Source: Aurelia coerulea
Lineage: Eukaryota; Cnidaria; Scyphozoa; Semaeostomeae; Ulmaridae
Assembly: GCA_039566865.1 (NCBI GenBank)
Contig: CM076943.1
Location: 15,920,001 to 15,984,000, forward strand
Reading direction: 5' to 3'
Length of the DNA: 64,000 nucleotides
Below, piece after piece: positions 1-11,200 of this stretch. The notes under the pieces were generated by a model. The model saw only the letters and a list, made by a program, of their open reading frames with translations. It was not told the origin of the DNA and searched no databases. The translations under genes were made by a program, and so were the position numbers. How positions within the stretch are numbered: the first letter of the stretch is position 1; every line of letters starts with the position of its first letter.

Positions 1-3000
1 GTCAAGACATCACGTAAACTCTACGACAACGCAAGTGAGGACTGTAATAAAAACAAGCGTTCCAACGAAACCTTTATTCTGTCTCGTCTGAAGCTAGGGT
101 GCAATGTTTCAGATTACGACATGGTATCTGATGATGTATCGATTGTTCCAAAGTCACCATGCCTTAGCAGTGTGCCAAAGACATTGTGTAAATCTGACAT
201 TGATTCAACAGGAAGCAAGACTTTGATTTGCGATGATGCACTGTTTTCTCCTATTAGACTAGAATGTGATAATGCCAGTTATTTTCTCAGCCAATTCAAG
301 CATTTTGACAGTGATGCTTCCGACCTTTCGGATTTAGCTCCAATGTCACCTGCAGTTGTCTCTAATCCTGAGAAGAAAGATGCAGATAATTGCGTAAAAT
401 TGATAGAATCTACCCCGAAAGCACCAAGGGCTACTGCAACAGAAGATGGCACAAACCCCAATAATACGGGTGAAGAATGCCCAATGTCTCTTGTTGTATT
501 GGAGAGTGACAAAAATAGTGCGAGACAGTTTTCTTGTAAAATTGGTAACTCAAGGTCCTACTCAAGAAATGATGGTGTGGACAATTTTTCCGACGAAGGG
601 GATTGCTCATTGTCTCCTTCAGTGGTTAAAACTGAAGATTTGCGGAATTTGGATCAGTTCCACCCGAAAGTAGACGCTGTGTCGAAGGGGGGCTCTATGA
701 GAGCTAATACCAGAACGCTTGAATCACGTTTCTCTCAAACCAACAGTAAAAGGGATCGTTCAGAAAGGGTTAAAGTTGAGAACACTAGATTAGGAAAGCT
801 GCAAATAGATAGTATTTTACAACTTCACACGGTAAACAACGTTGTCAAAAACAGCAAACAAGGTATCTCCAGTACCAGACAGGATGGAATGAGTGGAGAG
901 AAGATTAAAGATGTAATCGGAATGTCGAAGGAAAATAAAAAGAAAGAACACACAGGCCCTAAAACTGACAAACATAGATTTGCGAAGAAAGGTATCTCCC
1001 TTCGTGGAGATTATTTGTCGACAGTTGAACCAGTGACAGAGTTGCAGGCCGGAGAATCCTCTTCTGTTGTCCATGCAATCATAAGGATACTTGTAAACAC
1101 TTCTGTAGCTAAAGCCACAGAGCGACTTTCTTGTCCCACTAACGGCACTTCAAATAAAGCGTTGTATGAAAGTCCTACAAATCACCCCTCAATACGACTT
1201 TCTGACTCATTGCTATCACCATCAAGCGTAATACCATGCACACCGGTACAACAACGAAAAAGTAATTGTTTCCGATTACGAAATTCAGTACGGATAGGAA
1301 GAGGTAAGATTGAGCAAGGATCAAACAGAGTTGTATCCAGGTCGTCATCACCGGGTGATTGTGCAATGGAAAATGTATTGGTTCACTTGAAAACAGAATC
1401 TGACAAGGCAGACTGCGTAACTGCCGTAACGGATAATGCAAGCGAAACTTCTAATATTAATGATCACAAAGTAGATATATCTTCCAGACGAACAGTTTGT
1501 TCAACTTCAGGACCAAATTACGGCATTGTGGAAGAATCGGTTGGCAGTAGTATTCAGGTGAAAATAGATTCGAACAAGTCGAGTGACCAAACTCTGGTAT
1601 CATTTGTTAGCGCAGAGGATGACTTACTTCATGGTAATGCATTAGGTACTTGCAGTGCTGAGTTAGAATTGCCTGAACCAGAGAGTGGAATGTTTGCGAC
1701 GAAAGAAAGTAGTGGTGGAGACCGTAACAGGAAAATAGTGAGTAAGCCAAGCCATCCTACATGTAGTGTCAGCAGGATGGATGATCAAGTGTTGATGTTA
1801 TCGCAAGGAGATCGCACGTCAGTCGGACACAATGTGGCTGAATCTTTCAATGCGAAACATGTGAATACACTAAAGTATAGAAACAATGCTGAGACTATAT
1901 GTGATGTTAAACAACAAGAGAATGGCATTGGAGCAACGAAAACTTCATGTGCCATTGAAGCAGATTCAAATAAATATGAGGGCTCTGATATTATACCGGG
2001 TGATAGCTTGCTCGAGGTCCCATCCGAGCTTGAAGATAACAAAGAGAATGAATCAGAAAGAAATACTTTTGGAGATAAGAAAACAACAAGATGTTACCAT
2101 CCCACAAAAGAGACTGAACCTACCCAGGTTAAAAGTGGTAAAGGGGAAAATAACTTAATCGACATGGACAGCCTAACGCAGTTTCCTTTTGAAGATCTAG
2201 AAATACCACCACCACGTCTTACAAACTTACAAACAGCAAATAATTATACAAAAACTCCTTCGAATAATGGCTTAGCTACAGAAATAATCCCAAAGAACTC
2301 AGGATCTGGAGCAGTGTTTAAGGATACGAGTGAGGTTGATGGTAGAAAGATTTTCAATAAACCGAAACAGGGTGTTAAAACTATGCAACCAATCCAAACT
2401 CGCTCATATTCGTCTGATTCATCTACAGGGGATATTCTCGATGATCTAATGTTTGGAACAAAAGAAAAGAGCTGTATCGAGAGGAAAAACAACAAGGAAC
2501 CTGTCCATGGCATTGTATCTGCAAAGCAAGTAGTTATTGGAAATGCTGAAAGCAATCTTGAGGCAATCCATGTAGAATCCAATGCGGCAGCTAACTCCAA
2601 ACAAGAAGTCCAAGGAGCTCATGACGGTTGTTTTGGAGAAAAGAATGTTATTGCTGCAGCTACATCTTGCTTACCTGCTCTCAATTCTGCTCCGACTCTA
2701 ACGACAGGTGAGAAATCCGAGGGATGTAACTTTGGAGTGTTCAAAGGTTTCACTACAGGTTCCGGCAAACCGTTGAAAGCATCAGATGATGCGCTCAAAG
2801 CTGCTAAGAAGCTGGTGGCTGACTTTGACAGGGATGAAGCTGGATCAAGGTTTGCTATAGCGAGAAACGACGGCGTTAGAAAGATTGATACTGCAATTCA
2901 TCGCACATATGACCTTGAGCAAAAGGCTCCAAAGCCCGTGTCGACGCAGTGTTGGAATGATAAAGCGTTTTCATACGAGTTTGACTCTGATGGGATCAAA

Positions 3001-6000
3001 CTTTGCCATGATAAAATTGTTGAGCGAAGAAAGGACTTATCAAATGAAATGGAATTAGAGGAAAAATTAGAAGTTGACTCTGATGGGGTCAAGCTCTACG
3101 ATGACAAAATTATTGACCAAAGAATTGATGTATCGAACAATATTGAATCTGAATCACAGTCAGACTTTGCACTAGGTGACTCTCTTGTGCCTGTCTCAGA
3201 CGATTCTGAATTGAACGAAAGCACCTGTAACGTCAATAAATTGAACAAATTGCAGGACAAGGGGCTGGAACATGAAGATGAAGCATTGCTGTCGTTATTA
3301 AATAGCAGCTTTGATATAGATGACTTCACTCAATTGAGAGATGATATACCGAAGCCCATTCATACAAAACCTACCATTTCGAAGGGCGCATTGGAGAAGA
3401 ACTGTAGCTCAACGAGCGGAACTGTTCCAGTGCAATCTTCTTGCGAGAACCCAGCCACAATCAAACGCAAACCTGAGTCGTCGAACGGCAGAATAGCAGA
3501 GAATTCACGACTGAAACCACTATCTTATCGGAAACAGAGATTCGCTGGATTTAGTACAGGGGCTGGAAAAATGACCGAAGTATCCAAAGATGCAATTGAG
3601 GCAGCAAAGAACAAATTAACGGCTAGCGAAGATCCAAGTCGTTTAAATCCAGATAATAGCAAGCAAGAAAAATTCATGGGATTCAGCACTGGAACAGGAA
3701 AGAGGATTCCAGTTTCAAACGAAGCTATCGAGAGACCTAGGAGAAGGCTAGAGTCTAACGAGGAGCTAGATCAAGTTGGTTCTCGTGACAGAAAGCAAAC
3801 AAAATTTACAGGATTTAGTACTGGATCAGGAAAGAAAATTGAAGTGTCCAAAGAAGCTATCGAGAGAGCCAAGAACAGGCTAGGAACTGAGGAGGAATTG
3901 GGTCAAGTTGGTTGTTTTGGCAGAGAGGCCACAGAACTTAGCGGATTTAGCACTGGATCAGGAAAGAAAGTTAAAGTGTCCAAAGAAGCTATCGAGAGAG
4001 CCAAGAAAAGGCTAGGAACTGACGAGGAATTGGGTCGAGTTGGTTGTTTTGGCAGAGAGGAAGTAAAATATGCAGGATTTAGCACTGGATCAGGGAAGAA
4101 AGTTGAAGTGTCCAAAGAAGCTATCGAGAAAGCCAAGAAAAGGCTAGGAGCTGATGAGGAATTGGGTGAAGTTGGTTCTTTTGACAGAAAGGAAGTAAAA
4201 TTTACAGGATTTAGCACTGGATCAGGGAAGAAAGTTGAAGTGTCCAAAGAAGCTATCGAGAGAGCCAAGAACAGGCTAGGAACTGATGAGGAATTGGGTC
4301 AAGTTGGTTGTTTTGGCAGAGAGGAATTAAAATTTGCAGGATTTAGCACTGGATCAGGGAAGAAAGTTGAAGTGTCCAAAGAAGCTATCGAGAAAGCCAA
4401 GAAAAGGCTAGGAGCTGATGAGGAATTGGGTGAAGTTGGTTCTTTTGACAGAAAGGAAGTAAAATTTACAGGATTTAGCACTGGATCAGGGAAGAAAGTT
4501 GAAGTGTCAAAGGAAGCTATCGAGAAAGCCAAGAAAAGGCTAGGAGCTGATGAGGAATTGGGTGAAGTTGGTTCTTTTGACAGAAAGGAAGTAAAATTTA
4601 CAGGATTTAGCACTGGATCAGGGAAGAAAGTTGAAGTGTCCAAGGAAGCTATCGAGAAAGCCAAGAAAAGGCTAGGAGCTGATGAGGAATTGGGTGAAGT
4701 TGGTTCTTTTGACAGAAAGGAAGTAAAATTTACAGGATTTAGCACTGGATCAGGGAAGAAAGTTGAAGTGTCCAAGGAAGCTATCGAGAAAGCCAAGAAA
4801 AGGCTAGGAGCTGATGAGGAATTGGGTGAAGTTGGTTCTTTTGACATAAAGGAAGTAAAATTTACAGGATTTAGCACTGGATCAGGAAAGAAAATTGAAG
4901 TGTCCAAGGAAGCTATCGAGAAAGCCAAGAAAAGGCTAGGAGCTGACGAGGAGGTAGATAAAATTGGTTCTTGTCAGGGAAAGGAGACAAAATTTACTGG
5001 ATTTAATACTGGATCAGGAAAGAAAATTGAAGTGTCTAAGGAAGCTATCGAGAGAGCCAAGAAAAGGCTAGGAGCTGATGAGGAAAAATTTGCAGGATTT
5101 AGCACTGGATCAGGGAAGAAAGTTGAAGTGTCCAAAGAAGCTATCGAGAAAGCCAAGAAAAGGCTAGGAGCTGATGAGGAGGTAGATCAAATTGGTTCTT
5201 GTCAGGAAAAGGAGACAAACTTTACTGGATTTAATACTGGTTCAGGAAAGAAAATTGAAGTGTCCAAAGAAGCTATCGAGAAAGCCAAGAAAAGGCTAGG
5301 AGCTGATGAGGAGGTAGATAAAATTGGTTCTTGTCAGGGAAAGGAGACAAACTTTACAGGATTTAATACTGGATCAGGAAAGAAAATTGAAGTGTCTAAG
5401 GAAGCTATCGAAAGAGCCAGGAAAAGAATACCAGGAGACGAAGAGTTGGAGGCTGCTGCTTCTTGTGATGGAAAAGAAGCAAAATTTACAGGATTTTGTA
5501 CTGGATCAGGAAAGAAAATTGAAGTGTCTAAGGAAGCTATCGAAAGAGCCAGGAAAAGAATACCAGGAGACGAAGAGTTGGAGGCTGCTGCTTCTTGTGA
5601 TGGAAAAAAAGCAAAATTTACAGGATTTTGTACTGGATCAGGAAAGAAAATTGAAGTGTCTAAGGAAGCTATCGAAAGAGCCAGGAAAAGAATACCAGGA
5701 GACGAAGAGTTGGAGGCTGCTGCTTTTTGTGATGGAAAAGAAGCAAAATTTACAGGATTTTGTACTGGATCAGGAAAGAAAATTGAAGTGTCTAAGGAAG
5801 CTATCGAAAGAGCCAGGAAAAGAATACCAGGAGACGAAGAGTTGGAGGCTGCTGCTTTTTGTGATGGAAAAGAAGCAAAATTTACAGGATTTAATACTGG
5901 ATCAGGAAAGAAAATTGAAGTGTCTAAGGAAGCTATCGAAAGAGCCAGGAAAAGAATACCAGGAGACGAAGAGTTGGAGGCTGCTGCTTCTTGTGATGGA

Positions 6001-8210
6001 AAAAAAGCAAAATTTACAGGATTTTGTACTGGATCAGGAAAGAAAATTGAAGTGTCTAAGGAAGCTATCGAAAGAGCCAGGAAAAGAATACCAGGAGACG
6101 AAGAGTTGGAGGCTGCTGCTTTTTGTGATGGAAAAGAAGCAAAATTTACAGGATTTTGTACTGGATCAGGAAAGAAAATTGAAGTGTCTAAGGAAGCTAT
6201 CGAAAGAGCCAGGAAAAGAATACCAGGAGACGAAGAGTTGGAGGCTGCTGCTTCTTGTGATGGAAAAGAAGCAAAATTTACAGGATTTTGTACTGGATCA
6301 GGAAAGAAAATTGAAGTGTCTAAGGAAGCTATCGAAAGAGCCAGGAAAAGAATACCAGGAGACGAAGAGTTGGAGGCTGCTGCTTCTTGTGATGGAAAAA
6401 AAGCAAAATTTACAGGATTTTGTACTGGATCAGGAAAGAAAATTGAAGTGTCTAAGGAAGCTATCGAAAGAGCCAGGAAAAGAATACCAGGAGACGAAGA
6501 GTTGGAGGCTGCTGCTTCTTGTGATGGAAAAAAAGCAAAATTTACAGGATTTTGTACTGGATCAGGAAAGAAAATTGAAGTGTCTAAGGAAGCTATCGAA
6601 AGAGCCAGGAAAAGAATACCAGGAGACGAAGAGTTGGAGGCTGCTGCTTTTTGTGATGGAAAAAAAGCAAAATTTACAGGATTTTGTACTGGATCAGGAA
6701 AGAAAATTGAAGTGTCTAAGGAAGCTATCGAAAGAGCCAGGAAAAGAATACCAGGAGACGAAGAGTTGGAGGCTGCTGCTTCTTGTGATGGAAAAGAAGC
6801 AAAATTTACAGGATTTTGTACTGGATCAGGAAAGAAAATTGAAGTGTCTAAGGAAGCTATCGAAAGAGCCAGGAAAAGAATACCAGGAGACGAAGAGTTG
6901 GAGGCTGCTGCTTCTTGTGATGGAAAAAAAGCAAAATTTACAGGATTTTGTACTGGATCAGGAAAGAAAATTGAAGTGTCTAAGGAAGCTATCGAAAGAG
7001 CCAGGAAAAGAATACCAGGAGACGAAGAGTTGGAGGCTGCTGCTTCTTGTGATGGAAAAGAAGCAAAATTTACAGGATTTAGTACTGGATCAGGAAAGAA
7101 AATTGAAGTGTCTAAGGAAGCTATCGAAAGAGCCAGGAAAAGAATACCAGGAGACGAAGAGTTGGAGGCTGCTGCTTCTTGTGATGGAAAAGAAGCAAAA
7201 TTTACAGGATTTTGTACTGGATCAGGAAAGAAAATTGAAGTGTCTAAGGAAGCTATCGAAAGAGCCAGGAAAAGAATACCAGGAGACAAAGAGTTGGAGG
7301 CTGCTGCTTCTTGTGATGGAAAAAATGCAAAATTTACAGGATTTTGTACTGGATCAGGAAAGAAAATTGAAGTGTCTAAGGAAGCTATCGAAAGAGCCAG
7401 GAAAAGAATACCAGGAGACGAAGAGTTGGAGGCTGCTGCTTCTTGTGATGGAAAAAAAGCAAAATTTACAGGATTTTGTACTGGATCAGGAAAGAAAATT
7501 GAAGTGTCTAAGGAAGCTATTGAAGCTGCGAAAAGACAATTAGAAACAAGCCTAGAAGACAAGATAGTTGATTTTCCAGCCAAAGAGAGTGAGATCTTTA
7601 CTGGATTTAGCACAGGGGCCGGAAAGAGAGTTGTGGTTTCTGAGCAAGCTTTGAAAGCAGCTAAGGAAACTCTAGAATCAGACGGAGAATTACTACAACA
7701 CTCGAAGACTGAGATTTGTAGCAATATAGGCCTCAGTGACTTCCGTGCAGATACACACAGCGGAGTGAAAACTGAAGAAACTTTAGTTGATCCAAATAGA
7801 ACACCAAAGCTGGATGAAACGCTAGACAGAAATAACAGTAATCCAAAGAAGAGGTTAAGTCTCAACAGGTACGCTGGCAAAAGACCACAAAGAGTCACTG
7901 AAACACACTACGGAGGGAAGAGGTTTATTGATGACGGGATGATAATGCTGTTGGCAAAAGAGAGTTCAAGCGAACAATGGAAAGTGAAAGTAGTAAGAGT
8001 GCTCAGCATGATGTAGCAACTGATGACGACGTTATCGAGATGAGTGAAAGATTCGATCATGATATCAACAATGAGATGGAAGAAGACCCTCAACTCTTAT
8101 CTACGATTACGAGGAACATAGATGCTGCAAATTGTCGCTCTGATTCCATGGTAATTGGTCGAAAAATGGCAGCTAAGGTACAGGCTAAATTTGCGAAGGA
8201 CATTACTCAG
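1..8210 (+). CDS. BRCA2: BRCA2 giant exon with BRC repeats (counterpart of human exon 11)
   Basis: The frame starting at base 1 has no stop before 8014-8016. Because it is open to the window edge, the ATG at 121 is probably an internal methionine and the exon starts upstream. The first ~910 codons are low-complexity, Ser/Asp/Lys-rich and presumably disordered. BRC repeats run from 2740 to about 7680. Codons after 7700 include basic GKR clusters (YAGKR, YGGKR). Between 7932 and 8016 coding potential moves from frame 1 to frame 3, which stays open from 7935 to a donor CAG|GTACAC at 8210/8211 and contains another GKR cluster ([10 protein letters not shown]) and an acidic stretch. I read the exon as ending at 8210 in frame 3. 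Overlapping open frames on both strands of the repeat region are by-products of the stop-free 132-bp period. Confidence 0.93.
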
Positions 8211-11200
8211 GTACACAATTTTGAATTTTGATTATACCATTTGGTACGTTGTTATTTTGTTAAAGTCAAAAACGGAGATATAGCAATCCAGTCTAAACAT
8301 AGACACGAGCCACTTATTTTTCTATTATTTTCATCGATCGAGAACATCAAACACGATAGGTTATATCGTGGCTCGTTTACACGATGCTGGTAAAGTTTCA
8401 AAATTCTGCTGGCAGAATATTGTGTCAGTTAGCAAAACGGCAAAGTTTGTAACTTTGCCGTTTTCAAATTCTCCCGGCATGGTGAAGACGCACTCTGCCG
8501 GTAGAATTTATGACGCTTTCATCTCGAGGCTGGAAGTTTCTATGCTTCCTTTTGTCCTTATTGTTCTCATTGTTTTATCTATCTTGATTGGTTATTGATG
8601 TCAGTTGCTATTGTCTGAGGAATAAGCATAAAATTCTACCGGCATCGTGTAGACGGGAGGCCAAAGCGGCACTTTTTATGCTGTTTTCAAATTCTACCGA
8701 CATCGTGTACACGGGGGCACATTTTCCAAGATGACATAAAATCCTGCTGCTTTCAAATAATAATAATGATATAATAATAATTAATTTCTTTAAGGTTGGC
8801 GTAGTGTACCTATAGCACTAGGCTAATTAATGCCAGCCATTATTAATACAAATGGCAAATCCTACCGGCATGTCGTCGTGTAAACAGGGTCTTAAATTGA
8901 CCCAACAGACGATTACGCTAAAGATGGTGGCGAGGAACTTTGTACCAAGATGCAATGCGTTCGAATAACGACTCCTTAACGATTCTAAAGGAATTGGATT
9001 AAAGAACGCAGTGCATCTTGGTAAAAAGTTCCTTTCCGCCATCTTTAGCGTACTCGTCTAGTCCCCTAGCTAAGCTGCTTTTAATTCCATTGATTTGCTT
9101 TATTAATTGATTGAACATTGTTTGGAATTATCGTATTTTGGAATCATGAACACAATTATGAACTTGATTCTGCATCTTTTCCATGTCATTTGAAACTTTC
9201 TGCATGATTCTTCGCCAGCTGTAACTTTCCCTGTAAAATTACTTTGATTCAATCTGTTAAAAACCTTATTCAGCAATTTATCATTAAACTTTATTTCAAT
9301 AATCATTTTGAGGACTATGAATGATCATAACATTCTTAATTTTAGGATGATCAACTAATGGTGAAACGACGTAAAAGCCTTGGGATGAACCGAAAGAGTT
9401 CTTTCAATTTTGCTATAAAATCAAGTAACCCTGCAGGTAACTGTTTCATTTCCTCGAGAAGCAATGAAGCCTGGTTTCTAATTGGAATATTTTGCTCTTC
9501 ATTGCTGTTTTTGGTACAACGATGCGCATTCAAACCAAGAGAGCAATAAAGAACTGAAAAACTCCAAATGGAAATCAGGCTTAAGGCATTTTTACTTACG
9601 TGAAATATAAATATTAAATATCGATATTAGCAAATATTATTTCATACAGTGAAAACGGGCATATCAGAACCTCCCTCGAATAAGAACCTATAAACCCTGG
9701 TTTTTCATAGGTTCTTATTGCTGCCACAGCAGCATCATATTCTTTTTTAATCCAGCGAGCGAGATTGGCCTGTCTGCTGTCTGGCTATGTAGAAGGCCCC
9801 CATGTGGCTAGCTCACGGCTGCGGTTCGCGGTGTGGGGGCATATGGGCTCGCGGCTGGTGAGCATTTATCCAAGAAACAACAACAAAAGCTCTCCAACAA
9901 AAGATAGTGAGTTCTTCCTACCTACGTAGATGGGCGACAACGGTTTATTTCTGACAATGCTATCAATATTCAATATTCAATATTCAATATTCTCAACTCA
10001 ATATTCTAAATCATTTACCTTTTGAACCATTACCCAACTGTATATTCCAAACACAATATATGTTTCCTTAGCAATAATCATTCAATTCATTTCTATAAAA
10101 TTGACCTCGCTACAATGGCATTTGGTACAAATATTAATCGGCAGCACTCGCTGACTGATGTTATATCTACTTTTAGTTTTTGGTTGTGACAATCCAATTG
10201 CGTGAATCTGATTGTTGTGTAAAATAAAATGTGAATATTGCTCATCAGTCATCTAGTAGGCTCTGTATACATCTGATTTCACCATAATGCTAATTGTCCA
10301 TTGGCCTACGTGTAGACCCATTATCCAACTGGAGAAAGGGTCTACGAATCAATGAGCGAAAGCTCTCTACTACAGTCCCAGATTTCTCGAACTTAATTTA
10401 TGCAGCCTTCGTTTAGATGGGTTTCATACATTATTTGAATAGACGATTAACATAATTAATTGGGCAGCTGTAGCAAGCTTTATCTCATTATTTCGTAGAC
10501 CCTTTATTCTTTAGGATAATGGGTCTACTCGTAGGCTAATGGTCCATCTTCCGTCGCAGTATTTTGATTCTAAAGGCACACTGTCGTGACACTGATTGGA
10601 TGAATAAGACAATATAAAAGAATAGAATTAGGCAGGCTTCAGTAATTTCGCTGTACACTGAAATTCACAAAGATGATAACGATCAGACTCTCTTTATTCT
10701 CGAAACAATGTATCATCTAAGAGCATAAAGGCTTTATAATGATCCAGAGGCCAAGTCTTTTGTTAGGGATTTCAACTTCACAACCAGCCAATTACAGCCA
10801 CGACAGTGTGCCTTTAAGCAAAGACAGAAGACAGACAACAAAGAAACTTATTGAGAACATTCTTTTGTGACAAAATTCAAAGGGGCTGTGCCGCCATTTC
10901 ATGAAAATTCATGTAAACTGAGGTGTATCAAAACTCTTTTAGCTATCCTGAAGCGATTCTGCAGCGTTTTTGGAAAATATTAACAATCTAGGAGAATAAC
11001 GATCGCAGATCTTGAATATGCCTTTAAATATTGAATTTTGCTAATGATCGCTGGGATACCGACCGATTTGGAAGAGGGGTTTCATTTCATCATTTCATTT
11101 TCATTTAATATAGTCACACAGGTTGATAAGTTTCAGAATAATATCTGGTTTTCAAACTGACCTGTTAAAAAAACCTAAGCTGCAAAAGGAAAACTAGTTA

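Noticed and set aside
5324..7543. Long + strand frame of 739 codons overlapping the BRC array
   Set aside because: It is the alternative reading of the 132-bp repeat (a multiple of three without stops in this frame). It has no similarity, and the BRCA2 frame is clearly the real one.
5334..7898. Antisense frame of 854 codons, plus antisense frames at 3903-4268, 4299-4928 and 4974-5156
   Set aside because: Also by-products of the stop-free repeat period. The predicted proteins are pure repeat with no known fold or start context.
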